Below are positions 1-9,007 of a DNA stretch of 64,000 bases, piece after piece. Numbering within the stretch: the stretch's first letter is position 1; each line of letters opens with the position of its first letter. The stretch comes from Dysgonomonas sp. 521 (lineage in GTDB: Bacteria; Bacteroidota; Bacteroidia; Bacteroidales; Dysgonomonadaceae). The stretch is from assembly GCF_010501055.1 (NCBI RefSeq), contig NZ_QVMO01000003.1, positions 1 to 64,000 of the forward strand, in the 5' to 3' direction. The notes under the pieces were generated by a model. That model worked only from the letters and a program-made list of their open reading frames with translations, did no database searches and was not told the DNA's origin. Position numbers and translations under genes: made by a program.

Positions 1-893
1 GTGCGGATAGAGGTAATCACCAGGGAGTTGAAGCACATCAGAAAGCCTACCTTGTTGCCAAATTCGTAGGGCTTGTGAGCTTTACCTTTGGCGATACAGT
101 CTGTGTAAGGCTTGTGTAAACTGTAAATTTTATGTTTATCTGTCTTTTTCTGAGCGAGGACCTGATGATAGATAGAGAGTTGATGCTGGTAAATCATGCG
201 TTCGAAGTCGGGAAGAATGCGTTCCAATTCCCGTAACATACGCCCGGCTATGGTGTGAAGTTTGCGGCGGGCTTTGGCCGCGTTTTTCTTTCGCCTGGGG
301 TGTTTGCTATTGTAGGTGTCTCGCAAAAGTTGCTTGCTTACACGTTTATAGCTTTGACGAATATTCAACTTATGCCGCCTGGCGATCTGAACGCAGTTGT
401 CAATAATCTTTTTGTAAAGTTTGGCATCTGTAGGGAAGGTGGTATTGTTGCCCTGGACGGTAGTATCTGAGGCTACTGTTTTTTCTGTTGCCTGTTTACC
501 ATGAATCAGGACGCTTTGTCTAAAAATAGCATTTATCCCTTCCTCTCCTATGCGATGGCGAAAATGAACGAAGTCGCTTGGGTCAAATGGAAAGCGATAC
601 TGAAAATAAGCTTCCCCACAGAAATACTGCATGTAGGGATTCATCACCCAGGCTTTTGCCAAAGTCTCATCCCCGTAATTGTAGAGCTGTTTAAGCAACA
701 GGCATCCGACCATCATCCGAATCGGAATCGAGGGTTGACCAACTTTACTGTAAAACACGCCAAGTTCCGATTCCAATGAACCCCAATCCATTTTTTGTGC
801 CAACTGAACCAACTCATGATTCATATCTATGAAGTCTGTCAGGAGTGGTCGAAACAAGTCGCCCTGACTTTGATCCGGTGATTTTCCTATCAT
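1..893 (-). CDS. IS5-family DDE transposase, 3' end outside window
   Basis: The minus strand is open from an ATG at 893 to the window edge, about 297 codons. The product begins MIGKSPDQSQGDLFRP. It has the N-terminal region seen in IS5/IS1182-type transposases, a probable first catalytic Asp in the stretch VASDTTVQGNNTTFPTDAK, and HKPYEFGNKVGF near the edge, a block typical of the catalytic core of this family. No stop or frameshift occurs in the visible part, so it may be intact; the remaining DDE residues and the far inverted repeat lie outside. It would catalyse cut-and-paste transposition of its own element. The upstream end of the element should fall between 894 and 1000, but I could not fix the terminal repeat from one end. 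Confidence 0.85.
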   Translation of the reverse strand, partial: MIGKSPDQSQGDLFRPLLTDFIDMNHELVQLAQKMDWGSLESELGVFYSKVGQPSIPIRMMVGCLLLKQLYNYGDETLAKAWVMNPYMQYFCGEAYFQYRFPFDPSDFVHFRHRIGEEGINAIFRQSVLIHGKQATEKTVASDTTVQGNNTTFPTDAKLYKKIIDNCVQIARRHKLNIRQSYKRVSKQLLRDTYNSKHPRRKKNAAKARRKLHTIAGRMLRELERILPDFERMIYQHQLSIYHQVLAQKKTDKHKIYSLHKPYTDCIAKGKAHKPYEFGNKVGFLMCFNSLVITSIR

Positions 894-1008
894 TTTTTGC
901 AAGCTTTTAGGACTTCAAGATACGAAATTCTGCAATATTAAGCAAATAATTTAAGAGATAATTTGTTGGTAAATAACTTATTATATACTTTTTAAGGAGC
1001 GACTAATT

Positions 1009-1974
1009 ATGAGAAAAGAAGTTCTAAAAAAAATGACGGCAAAACCCGGGGAGAAACATAGTGTCTCCGAGTTTTCAACGGACTTTACAGCTGGTTTGAC
1101 CAAGCCGGATGGCGAAAAACTGCTAGACGAGAACATTGAGAAACTGGCAAAGTTACAGGATAAGCTTTACGCGCATGATAAGTACTCCATCCTGATTATA
1201 TTCCAAGCAATGGATGCTGCGGGAAAGGACGGGACAATCAAGCATGTGATGTCGGGTATCAACCCTCAGGGATGCCAGGTCTTCTCTTTCAAACAGCCAT
1301 CATCGGAAGAACTCGACCACGACTATATGTGGCGTATCTACAAAAGCCTGCCGGAACGCGGACGCATCGGTATCTTCAACAGGTCGCACTATGAGGACGT
1401 ACTTGTGGCTAAAGTGCATCCGGCCATCGTATTGAACGGGAAACTGCCTGATGTGACCAAAGTAGAAGATGTAGACGATAAATTCTGGAAAAAACGTTAC
1501 AGGCAGATAAACGATATGGAGAAGCACCTGACTGAAAACGGGACGATTATCCTTAAATTCTTCCTTAATGTATCGCACGACGAACAGGAAAAACGCTTCC
1601 TTGCCAGACTGGATGACGAATCGAAAAACTGGAAATTCTCAGCATCCGACCTTAAAGAGCGTGCCTATTGGGACGACTATATGCAGGCCTACTCCGATAT
1701 GCTTACCCATACCTCTACCGACGAAGCGCCCTGGTATGTGATACCTGCCGACAATAAATGGTTTATGCGCTATGCTGTAGGACAGATTATTTGCGACAGG
1801 ATGGAAAAACTGAACCTGCACTATCCGGAACTTACCGAAGTAGCCAAAATGGATTTGGAAAACGCCAGAAAGGTACTGACAGCGTCAAGAGAAGATAAGA
1901 CGGGTACGGATGCAAAAGAGAAAAAGGAGAAAAAATCAAAGGATAAGAAACCGGGTAAAGGAAAGAAGAAATGA
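1009..1974 (+). CDS. ppk2: Polyphosphate kinase 2 family protein (polyphosphate:nucleotide phosphotransferase)
   Basis: 321 aa. PPK2 enzymes move phosphate between polyphosphate and nucleotides in the cytoplasm. The P-loop AMDAAGKDG is at residues 67-75, followed by the family blocks FNRSHYEDVL (from about 123) and, further on, KFFLNVSHDEQ. The last 40 residues are a Lys/Glu-rich tail ending KKPGKGKKK that is not part of the catalytic fold. Unusually for this window, a purine-rich AAGGAG sits about 9 nt before the ATG. The gene stands alone, convergent with corA across a long inverted repeat. Whether it makes NTPs or phosphorylates NMP/NDP cannot be told by eye. Confidence 0.9.
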   Translation: MRKEVLKKMTAKPGEKHSVSEFSTDFTAGLTKPDGEKLLDENIEKLAKLQDKLYAHDKYSILIIFQAMDAAGKDGTIKHVMSGINPQGCQVFSFKQPSSEELDHDYMWRIYKSLPERGRIGIFNRSHYEDVLVAKVHPAIVLNGKLPDVTKVEDVDDKFWKKRYRQINDMEKHLTENGTIILKFFLNVSHDEQEKRFLARLDDESKNWKFSASDLKERAYWDDYMQAYSDMLTHTSTDEAPWYVIPADNKWFMRYAVGQIICDRMEKLNLHYPELTEVAKMDLENARKVLTASREDKTGTDAKEKKEKKSKDKKPGKGKKK

Positions 1975-1984
1975 ATGATGAATG

Positions 1985-2047
1985 ATGAGTTATAAGTTAT
2001 GAATAACGGGTTATTCTGACTATTCAAATTCATAACTTATAACTCAT
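1985..2047. terminator. Long perfect inverted repeat between convergent ppk2 and corA
   Basis: A 20-bp arm at 1985-2004 (ATGAGTTATAAGTTATGAAT) is repeated exactly inverted at 2028-2047, giving an AT-only stem between two genes that converge here. It could end transcription in both directions, although it lacks a GC-rich stem. The same word recurs at about 33077-33100, 36270-36290 and 61459-61478, so it is also a dispersed repeat. Confidence 0.5.
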
Positions 2048-2054
2048 AACTTCC

Positions 2055-2999
2055 TCACAGCCACTTCTTCCGCTTAAAATAGAACAGGATAATCCCTACT
2101 GCCGCTACCATCAGTCCGATAGAAAAGGCATAGCCATATTTCCATTTCAGCTCCGGCATATCGCCAAAATTCATACCGTAAATACTGGCGATCAGCGTAG
2201 GTGGCATAAATATTACCGAAATTACGGTAAACATCTTTATAATCTTATTCTGTTCGATATTTACAAATCCGAGGAAAGTATCCTGTAAGTAGTCGAGGCG
2301 GTCGAAACTGAAACGTATATGTTCCAGCAGGGAGTTTATATCTTTTACCAGGATTGTAATTCTGCCGTGTAATTCTCTCGAAATCAGCTCGCTCTTAAGC
2401 ATGCTTGATACAACACGCTGCTTGTCGATAATATTCTCACGGAGCATCATCGTTTTTTCCTGCAGGTCTTTGATTTCCATCAGCAATTCCTCATCAGCTT
2501 CTTTTATACTGATGCTGTTACTCAGGGTTGTGATCTGCTGTGTCATCCGCTCAATCATATCGGCATCCAGTTCTACCCGCGTTTCCAGTATAGCCACAAG
2601 TACATGATAGCCAGTTGGATACATCTTGGGATTTGCGGATATCTTCTTTATCGTTTCGTGGAAAGAAGACAGGTCTTCGCTACGGACTGTGATAAGTATA
2701 TTGTTTTTGAGGATAAACGAAACTGGCTCGCGCTCGTAGTTTCCGAGCAGGAAGTTTGAGTTGACAACCAAGGAATCCGCCGTTTCCATATACCGGGACG
2801 ACATCTCGATTTCAACCATTTCTTCCTCTTCCTGAATATAGATTTTCAGGTAGTCCTCCAGTTCACTCTCTATTTCTTCATCTACATTGTTAAGGTCAAT
2901 CCAGAGGAAGTTCTTTATAGGTGTAGTTTTCAAAAATTCAATGCTACGGCTCATTCGTATAACATTGTCTTTATGATAGAATAGCTTAACTTCTGACAT
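2055..2999 (-). CDS. corA: CorA-type magnesium/divalent cation transporter
   Basis: 314 aa. A long cytoplasmic helical domain is followed by two C-terminal membrane helices. The signature GMN motif is at residues 275-277 (YGMNFGDMPELKW), at the mouth of the pore after the first helix, and the protein ends in the basic tail FKRKKWL. CorA forms homopentamers that import Mg2+ down the membrane potential. Length and motif order are normal. It is downstream of rsmA on the same strand with a 29-nt gap, so the two may be co-transcribed. Confidence 0.93.
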   Translation of the reverse strand: MSEVKLFYHKDNVIRMSRSIEFLKTTPIKNFLWIDLNNVDEEIESELEDYLKIYIQEEEEMVEIEMSSRYMETADSLVVNSNFLLGNYEREPVSFILKNNILITVRSEDLSSFHETIKKISANPKMYPTGYHVLVAILETRVELDADMIERMTQQITTLSNSISIKEADEELLMEIKDLQEKTMMLRENIIDKQRVVSSMLKSELISRELHGRITILVKDINSLLEHIRFSFDRLDYLQDTFLGFVNIEQNKIIKMFTVISVIFMPPTLIASIYGMNFGDMPELKWKYGYAFSIGLMVAAVGIILFYFKRKKWL

Positions 3000-3028
3000 G
3001 AGCTCTTACTTTAAGTGTTCGTACTGTA

Positions 3029-3826
3029 TTACTTATCACTCTTCCTCCCGGGCAGAAATTCCGACACGATATTAGTCAGCCTTTCAAAATCTGCAACCGA
3101 GAGCCGCTCGGGTCGTTCATCGAAGATAGGATCCCTATATGCTTCACACTCTTTGCCTAACAATGGTTTTATAGAGTTTCTCAGTGTTTTACGTCTTTGG
3201 TTAAAGCCTGTTTTCACTACAGTCTTAAAGAGTTTCTCATCGCAACTCAATTGCGTCCTGCCGTTACGGACAAGTTTTACCACCGCCGATTTCACTCTTG
3301 GCGGCGGGTCAAATACCTTCTCGCTCACCGTAAAGAGGTATTCTATATCGTACCATGCCTGTAACAATACGCTCAGTATGCCGTATGTCTTACCTCCCGG
3401 CTTTGCGGCAATGCGTTCTGCTACCTCTTTTTGGAGCATACCGGAGCAGCATGGCACACTGTCTTTATATTTCAGTACCTTAAAGAAGATTTGTGACGAA
3501 ATGTTATAAGGATAGTTCCCTATTACGCAAAACTGAGAAGCACAGATAGCAGATAAATCAAGTGTGAGGAAGTCGGCTTCTACAACATGTCCGCGCAGCG
3601 CCGGATAATGTTCGTTAAGGTAAGGTACCGAATCCCTGTCAAGCTCTACAACAGTCAGGTCTTTCCCTTTTTCTATAAGAAATTGGGTCAACACTCCCAT
3701 CCCCGGGCCAACCTCTATTACCGGTACATCCGGAAAATCATCCAGTGTATCGGCTATCCGGCGTGCAATATCCAGATCTTTCAGAAAGTGCTGCCCTAAG
3801 AATTTCTTTGGCTTAACTGCTGCCAT
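3029..3826 (-). CDS. rsmA: 16S rRNA dimethyladenosine transferase
   Basis: 265 aa. RsmA (KsgA) dimethylates two adjacent adenosines in the 3' hairpin of 16S rRNA using S-adenosylmethionine, a late step in small-subunit assembly. Seen here are the N-terminal KKFLGQHFL block, the SAM-binding VIEVGPGMGVLTQ (about residues 36-48), and the catalytic motif NYPYNISSQ. The C-terminal helical domain is present, so the protein is full length. It is divergent from the gene at 3934; a TACCTTTG box on the minus strand (3858-3865) is its likely promoter. Confidence 0.95.
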   Translation of the reverse strand: MAAVKPKKFLGQHFLKDLDIARRIADTLDDFPDVPVIEVGPGMGVLTQFLIEKGKDLTVVELDRDSVPYLNEHYPALRGHVVEADFLTLDLSAICASQFCVIGNYPYNISSQIFFKVLKYKDSVPCCSGMLQKEVAERIAAKPGGKTYGILSVLLQAWYDIEYLFTVSEKVFDPPPRVKSAVVKLVRNGRTQLSCDEKLFKTVVKTGFNQRRKTLRNSIKPLLGKECEAYRDPIFDERPERLSVADFERLTNIVSEFLPGRKSDK

Positions 3827-3843
3827 ACTTTATAATTATGATT

Positions 3844-3851
3844 ATATTTGC
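3844..3851 (+). promoter_or_regulatory. TAnnTTTG -7 box for the flippase-like gene
   Basis: TATATTTG, matching the Bacteroidetes -7 consensus, lies 82 nt before the ATG at 3934. Confidence 0.5.
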
Positions 3852-3857
3852 AGCGGC

Positions 3858-3865
3858 AAAGGTAG
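3858..3865 (-). promoter_or_regulatory. TAnnTTTG -7 box for rsmA
   Basis: The minus strand reads TACCTTTG 32 nt before the rsmA ATG. It lies 6 bp from the opposite-strand box of the divergent gene, so the two promoters overlap and may compete. Confidence 0.5.
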
Positions 3866-3933
3866 TACTTTATTACCGAAAACAGGTCTTACTGATTGAC
3901 CTTTATTCCAAAATTATGACATTACGATAGAGG

Positions 3934-4947
3934 ATGGAAGAAACACAAGAAGTTGCAACACCGAAAAAAAGTTCATTAATAAACAATTTAATAAAAGTCG
4001 TATTGCCATTGGCTTTAGGCATCGCGATAGTATATTACCTGATCAGCAAAATAGATCCTAAAGAACTCTGGGAAGTACTCAAAGACGCCAATTGGGGAAT
4101 ACTGCTATTCTCGCTCCTCTTCGGGCTTCTGGGCAATACCATCCGGGGATACCGCTGGTCGCTGTTTATTACTCCGTTGGGGTATTCCCCCAAAATATCG
4201 AATCTTAATTACGCCATATATGGCGGCTATGCCGTAAACTTCGCTCTACCACGCGCAGGCGAGATATGGAGATGCGGTATAATAGCTAAAGAGGACAAAG
4301 TACCTTTTACCAAATTGTTCGGCACGATGATTCTTGACCGTATATTCGATACGATTACAGTAGCGGCTATTTCCCTGATCGCGTTCTTGTGCAATATGCA
4401 ATTCTTCATGTCGCAACTGGAACAGAACCAAGGCACATTTGATACTATAATAGCTATCTTAAAATCCCCGCTCCTGTATTTTGCCATCGGGACAGCGATA
4501 GTTACTACATACATTGTCTTCAAATACTTCAAAGAGAACTTTATTGTACGAAAAATCAAAGGTTTCCTGTCAGGTATGGCCAAAGACATGAAAGCTATCT
4601 GGCAAATGAAAACCAAAGGACGCCTCTTCCTGTACACTATAGGAATATGGGGCTCTTACTTTTGCTATTTCTACATCACATTCTTTGCCTTCGACTTTAC
4701 GGATGATTTAGGAATAACAGCCGGGCTAATCGCTTTCGCCTTGAGTAGTATCAGTATGGGCGTCCCGTCCAACGGTGGATTAGGCCCGTGGCAAATAGCC
4801 GTTATAGCGTCCCTGAGCCTGTATGGAGTGGATAAGCTGCACGCTACCGCGTTCGCCACAGGTGTATTTGCCGTACAGTCTATATGGGTTATCCTTTGCG
4901 GATTATTCGGAATAGCGATGTTAGCTTTGAAAAGGAAGAAGGAATAA
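3934..4947 (+). CDS. Flippase-like integral membrane protein (LPG synthase TM / UPF0104 family)
   Basis: 337 aa with about eight hydrophobic segments. It has the family's landmarks RGYRW (loop after TM2), PRAGEIWR and PSNGGLGPWQ near the last helices. This is the membrane domain found in lysyl-phosphatidylglycerol synthases (MprF flippase part), but here it stands alone without the soluble aminoacyl-transfer domain. A role in moving a lipid or lipid-linked substrate across the inner membrane is inferred from the family only. The ATG follows its own promoter box, and the next gene is 91 nt downstream. Confidence 0.82.
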   Translation: MEETQEVATPKKSSLINNLIKVVLPLALGIAIVYYLISKIDPKELWEVLKDANWGILLFSLLFGLLGNTIRGYRWSLFITPLGYSPKISNLNYAIYGGYAVNFALPRAGEIWRCGIIAKEDKVPFTKLFGTMILDRIFDTITVAAISLIAFLCNMQFFMSQLEQNQGTFDTIIAILKSPLLYFAIGTAIVTTYIVFKYFKENFIVRKIKGFLSGMAKDMKAIWQMKTKGRLFLYTIGIWGSYFCYFYITFFAFDFTDDLGITAGLIAFALSSISMGVPSNGGLGPWQIAVIASLSLYGVDKLHATAFATGVFAVQSIWVILCGLFGIAMLALKRKKE

Positions 4948-5038
4948 GCGGACAGGATGTTTCGGAAGAATAAGGATTGCCTGATTAGATTTTTAGTTAG
5001 GCAATTTCTGATTATGCAAAGACATAAACAACACAGAT

Positions 5039-5794
5039 ATGAAAAACATCAAACTTACACTTACCATACTTATAATATTATTCTCTACCAATAATATCTG
5101 TGCCCAATACAGGAAGTTTATAGGCGAAACAGCCCTGTCAGACAATTTATTCCTGCAATTACAGACCGGAGGTTCATATATTGCAGGTAGTCGTAGTCTT
5201 CCGTTTTTTGAAGGGATATCGCCACATATAAGTATTTCGGCCGGAAAACATTTCTCGCCCATACTCGGAGTGCGGCTACAGGTATCGGGCTGGCAAAACA
5301 AAAAGCGATTACCGGACAGCCATTATTCCGCAAAATACCTGCATACCGGAATAGATGCTTTATTCAGCCTGACAAATATATTCAGGTACTATGTCCCTTC
5401 CAGAAAATTCAATCTTTTCTTTATAGGAGGAATCGGCTACGTGCATAGCTTTTCCGATAAAGCACACGAGCAGCCGCACACCAACAACATAGTACCCCGC
5501 ATCGGTTTTCAGGCAGACTGGAAAGTAAGTGAACGCATAAGCCTCAATATAGAAACGAACGGAAACCTGTACCCAAACGGATTCAACGGACGGGTAAACA
5601 ATTATAAGAATGACTATTCCGCCAACCTGTTACTAGGTATTACCTATAAGATTACCTATAATCGCAGCGGTATAGACTTCCCCCACATGTACGATCCCGG
5701 AGATGTAATAGACACAAGGAATGAGGAAATAAACCGGCTGAGGCAAGAATTACATGCAAAAGAAACAGAGCTGAAACGCCTAAAAGAAGAATGA
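5039..5794 (+). CDS. Outer-membrane beta-barrel protein with C-terminal coiled coil
   Basis: 251 aa. Residues 1-23 form a signal peptide ending NNICAQ. The middle shows alternating hydrophobic/polar strands with aromatic ends (FNLFFIGGIGYVHSF, ISLNIETNGNLYPN) of a small outer-membrane beta-barrel. The last 25 residues (from about 227, EEINRLRQEL...) are a charged heptad stretch likely to be a coiled coil. A barrel with a short periplasmic coiled coil would fit an anchoring role, but I do not recognise a specific family. The Y/F-rich barrel and charged tail are not repeat-derived. Confidence 0.7.
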   Translation: MKNIKLTLTILIILFSTNNICAQYRKFIGETALSDNLFLQLQTGGSYIAGSRSLPFFEGISPHISISAGKHFSPILGVRLQVSGWQNKKRLPDSHYSAKYLHTGIDALFSLTNIFRYYVPSRKFNLFFIGGIGYVHSFSDKAHEQPHTNNIVPRIGFQADWKVSERISLNIETNGNLYPNGFNGRVNNYKNDYSANLLLGITYKITYNRSGIDFPHMYDPGDVIDTRNEEINRLRQELHAKETELKRLKEE

Positions 5795-5929
5795 TGAATC
5801 AACCCTCATTTAGCGCAAGTATAACAAAACGCTACTTATGCCGGAAATACCGGAATCAGATTGTCAGGTAAATATTCGGAAATAATCTAAAAATATACCG
5901 TTCGTCAGTTATTTTAATATACAAATTCC

Positions 5930-5937
5930 TATCTTTG
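5930..5937 (+). promoter_or_regulatory. TAnnTTTG -7 box for pepD
   Basis: TATCTTTG lies 33 nt before the pepD ATG. Confidence 0.6.
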
Positions 5938-5970
5938 TTACTATTCGTAAATTTTTAAAACATAATTTTT

Positions 5971-7425
5971 ATGTCAAAAGAGATACTTAAACTAAAACCG
6001 ACACAATTGTGGAAACATTTCTACGATTTGACGCAAATTCCCCGTCCTACAGGACAGATGGAGGAAGTAACAAAGTTCGTTATCGATTTCGGTAAATCCC
6101 TCGGATTAGAGGTAAAACAAGATAAAACAGGCAATGTGCTTATCACTAAGCCTGCAACCAAAGGTATGGAAAATGCTCCGGTAGTGATACTGCAATCGCA
6201 TCTGGATATGGTTCCTCAAAAGAATTCCAATGTAAAACATGATTTTACGAAAGACCCGATAGAAACACAGATAGACGGCGATAAGGTAAAAGCCAAATCT
6301 ACAACTTTGGGTGCTGACAACGGAATAGGTGCTGCCGCCATGATGGCTGTACTGGAAGACAAGAACCTGAAACACGGAAAACTAGAAGTACTGTTCACAG
6401 TAGACGAAGAAGTAGGGATGGTTGGAGCCACAGGCCTGAAGAAAGGATTCCTTTCGGGTAATGTACTGTTGAATCTGGATACGGAGGAGATAGGCGAACT
6501 TTGCGTAGGTTGTGCCGGAGGCGCCGATGTAAATGCCGACTGGGAATTTAAAGACGCGGAAGTGCCAAAAGGAGACATCGCTTACAAGGTATCCCTCTCC
6601 GGACTCAGAGGCGGGCATTCGGGTACAGAAATACACATGGGAAGGGCCAATGCCAATAAGCTGATGTTCTATTTCCTCAAAGAAGCCGTTAGCAACTACG
6701 AAGTACGCCTGTCGGCAATAGACGGAGGTTCGTTGCGTAATGCTATCCCTCGCGAAGCTGTCGCTGTGGTTACTTTACCGGAGGAAGATGAAAAAGACTT
6801 CCAGAAACTGGTAAAGAAATACGAGAAGATATTTAAGGAAGAATATAAGGCTGTGGAAACGAACCTTTCATTCAAAGCTGCTAAAGCAGATTTACCGAAA
6901 ACACTTATCCCGGAAGAGATACAGGATAGCCTTATCAATGCCGTTATCGGTTGCCAAAACGGTGTCATCAGCATGCTGACCGACTTTGAAGGAATAGTAG
7001 AAACTTCTACGAATCTGGCATCTGTAAAGTCCGAACCCGGACGTATATCTGCAAAAATGCTTGCTCGCAGTTCGTCTGAAACCCGAAAAGACGAGATTTG
7101 CTCAAGCCTCGAAAGCGTATTTGCTCTTGCAGGGGCCAAAGTGTCTATCGAAAACGGGTATCCGGGATGGCAGCCAAACGCGCAATCGGATACGTTGAAT
7201 ATGATGGCTAAGCTATATAAGGAAATGTATAAAGAAGAGGCGCATGTAGTAGTTGTGCATGCCGGACTGGAATGTGGTATCATTCTGGGCAGCACTCCGG
7301 GACTGGACATCGTATCCTTCGGCCCTACTATCCTGAACGCCCACTCTCCAGACGAGTTTGTAGAAATAGATACAGTAGGCAAATTCTACGACTATCTGGT
7401 AAAAACCCTGGAAAGGATTAAATGA
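5971..7425 (+). CDS. pepD: Cytosolic aminoacyl-histidine dipeptidase (M20C)
   Basis: 484 aa, the normal length for PepD. It hydrolyses Xaa-His dipeptides such as carnosine using two metal ions. Visible are the first metal-ligand motif QSHLDMVPQ (about residues 74-82), the bridging LGADNGIGAA, the catalytic DEEVGMVGA, and the LRGGHSGTEIHMGR dimerisation-domain block. No signal peptide is present, which fits a cytosolic enzyme. It is monocistronic: it has its own promoter box upstream and a strong terminator after the stop. Confidence 0.94.
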   Translation: MSKEILKLKPTQLWKHFYDLTQIPRPTGQMEEVTKFVIDFGKSLGLEVKQDKTGNVLITKPATKGMENAPVVILQSHLDMVPQKNSNVKHDFTKDPIETQIDGDKVKAKSTTLGADNGIGAAAMMAVLEDKNLKHGKLEVLFTVDEEVGMVGATGLKKGFLSGNVLLNLDTEEIGELCVGCAGGADVNADWEFKDAEVPKGDIAYKVSLSGLRGGHSGTEIHMGRANANKLMFYFLKEAVSNYEVRLSAIDGGSLRNAIPREAVAVVTLPEEDEKDFQKLVKKYEKIFKEEYKAVETNLSFKAAKADLPKTLIPEEIQDSLINAVIGCQNGVISMLTDFEGIVETSTNLASVKSEPGRISAKMLARSSSETRKDEICSSLESVFALAGAKVSIENGYPGWQPNAQSDTLNMMAKLYKEMYKEEAHVVVVHAGLECGIILGSTPGLDIVSFGPTILNAHSPDEFVEIDTVGKFYDYLVKTLERIK

Positions 7426-7436
7426 TAAATAAAAAG

Positions 7437-7464
7437 ACGGCTGGAATCCCAGCCGTTTTCTGTT
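7437..7464 (+). terminator. Intrinsic terminator of pepD
   Basis: Perfect 8-bp stem ACGGCTGG (7437-7444) and CCAGCCGT (7449-7456) with a 4-nt loop, followed by a T-rich run, 11 nt after the stop. Confidence 0.85.
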
Positions 7465-7473
7465 TTTTATCTA

Positions 7474-7610
7474 AGTACATGACAAAACTTTATATCCTGC
7501 TGTAGGGGCATCCCCTTGTGGGTGCCCGTAAACGATGACAAGCGGGCAGGGACAAGCCACTGCCCCTACATCGTCTCCAAATCGTGTTTGAATAATTTTT
7601 GTCATGTACT
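7474..7610. repeat. 137-bp inverted-repeat element enclosing a GTAGGGGC palindrome
   Basis: The ends are a perfect 14-bp inverted repeat, AGTACATGACAAAA (7474-7487) and its complement (7597-7610). Inside, 7502-7569 is bounded by GTAGGGGC and GCCCCTAC, the ends of the dispersed palindromic family also seen at 24047, 33810, 34732 and 35794. The 14-bp end word also occurs at 35639-35652, beside another GTAGGGGC copy. Confidence 0.65.
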
Positions 7611-7633
7611 GTGGTTTTTTATACAAAACTTAT

Positions 7634-8536
7634 TCAGTGTAATACTTCGCCCGGATTAACTTCAAACTGGACTGGCTCTCCATCATCCCCCAGGTTACCG
7701 GCCAATGTAATATATTCTCCGTTTTCGATATTTCCGGTATATATAACCTTCTCTCCCAGTATGGTTGCCGACTCGGTCTGGCTGTGTTTTATAAATACCA
7801 GTTTAAAAACTGCGTCCTGAGATTTAGACGCTACAATATCCAATATCGCTTTATCTTCCCTGAATTCTCCAACTGAGACAAGAAAACCGGTATTAGTCAG
7901 GGTAGCTGACTGCTCATAATAGGAAACAGGCTTTTTGTCTTTTATACTAAAGCCATAATAGTATGGATTTATGACACATTGTACATGTGTGGTACCTTCG
8001 GGCAGCGTGCATACATCTGCGTCCTTCACTCTTACCGAAACATAAGACCAAGCCGGTTTAAGCTGCAGATCGGCAATATCTGCCGACACCTGTTGGTCGA
8101 AATTGAAACTTAATGTTTCAAAATAAATATTCCGGTTGTCCCTGCCTTTTGCAGCCCAATGGTTTCCGTTGCAGTAGTCGGTATCGTACTTAGAGGGTTC
8201 GAAAGCAAGGTTGCCATTTGCTGTTTTCTTAGCCGATATCACGGCAATATGGTAGTTGCCGTAAGGGATCTCTTCAACTATACGGATATTATCGGCATCC
8301 AGAGTTCCGGCCTCCATTACTTTTGTCGTATACACATCTCCATTCTCTTTATAGATAACATACTGGCAGTAGTTACCCACAGGCCACTTAGTACCAGATT
8401 CGACTCCGAACTCAGTATCAGAAAGAGACACCTTAAATGTTACTTTGTACTTTTTGTTATCATCTATCGGATTATTATCATCACACGAAACCAGCAACAA
8501 GGTAGTTGCGAAAAGCATAAATAATAGTTTTTTCAT
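7634..8536 (-). CDS. Secreted lipoprotein, possibly FimB/Mfa2-like
   Basis: 300 aa from the ATG giving MKKLLFMLFA; a second ATG two codons upstream is also possible. A lipobox LLLVSC puts the lipid-modified Cys near residue 18, followed by DDNN, a run that in Bacteroidetes often goes with surface export. The rest is beta-rich, with blocks such as KVTFKVSLSD and LQLKPAWSYVSVRV. The general architecture (lipoprotein, about 300 aa, immunoglobulin-like strands) resembles FimB/Mfa2 fimbrial anchor proteins, but I see no decisive motif. The gene is alone, with two TAnnTTTG boxes upstream. Confidence 0.65.
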   Translation of the reverse strand: MKKLLFMLFATTLLLVSCDDNNPIDDNKKYKVTFKVSLSDTEFGVESGTKWPVGNYCQYVIYKENGDVYTTKVMEAGTLDADNIRIVEEIPYGNYHIAVISAKKTANGNLAFEPSKYDTDYCNGNHWAAKGRDNRNIYFETLSFNFDQQVSADIADLQLKPAWSYVSVRVKDADVCTLPEGTTHVQCVINPYYYGFSIKDKKPVSYYEQSATLTNTGFLVSVGEFREDKAILDIVASKSQDAVFKLVFIKHSQTESATILGEKVIYTGNIENGEYITLAGNLGDDGEPVQFEVNPGEVLH

Positions 8537-8608
8537 TATCATGAACAGTTTGGTTAATAGTATTTTGTATAGCTTGTTGGCTATCCGGGCATCTAGGCAT
8601 TCATCTTA

Positions 8609-8628
8609 CAAAGGTATATACAAATATA
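8609..8628 (-). promoter_or_regulatory. Two tandem TAnnTTTG boxes upstream of the lipoprotein gene
   Basis: The minus strand carries TATATTTG (8621-8628) and TACCTTTG (8609-8616), 73-93 nt before the start codon. Either could be the -7 element. Confidence 0.45.
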
Positions 8629-8717
8629 ATATTATTGTGTTAAACGTACATTTTTAACGTTATTAATTAACACGGGAGCATAAGGACTAAAAAGAAATTA
8701 TTGTAATATTTCATAGT

Positions 8718-8753
8718 AAGTACAGAACACGAATTAGTTTATATTCTGTACTT
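8718..8753. repeat. 10-bp inverted repeat in intergenic DNA
   Basis: AAGTACAGAA (8718-8727) and TTCTGTACTT (8744-8753) are perfect inverted repeats separated by 16 nt. They lie in the otherwise featureless stretch between the lipoprotein promoter and the MITE. Confidence 0.4.
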
Positions 8754-8788
8754 AGTACTTAAAGATTTTAGTAAAATGTTATAATTAT

Positions 8789-9007
8789 TAGAGTTTATAT
8801 TCAATAAGATTATATATGGTTTATTCTCTGTGATTTAATTGCCTCCTGCTTTAGCAGGAGGATAATAGTCTAATCAGATAATGGCTTTAGCCAAAATGTT
8901 TTGACTAAAGTCGTTTTCTATCTGTATTATTATCCACGACTTGAAAGTCGTGGCAACTAAAACTCCTAAAAATATGCATCTTACTCTTTTATTGAATATA
9001 AACTCTA
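8789..9007 (+). mobile_element. 219-bp MITE-like element, copy A
   Basis: The termini are perfect 19-bp inverted repeats, TAGAGTTTATATTCAATAA at 8789-8807 and its complement at 8989-9007. The outermost TA could be a duplicated TA target. Three hairpins lie inside: 8842-8861 (CCTCCTGC stem), about 8882-8913 (GGCTTTAGCC and GACTAAAGTC stems) and 8934-8953 (CCACGACTT stem). There is no ORF, so movement would need a transposase in trans. A second copy in opposite orientation is at 46098-46316, the same length and by my reading differing at a single base. Confidence 0.85.

Noticed and set aside
4227-4637. 136-aa minus-strand open frame inside the flippase gene
   Set aside because: Antisense shadow of a clear membrane protein gene.
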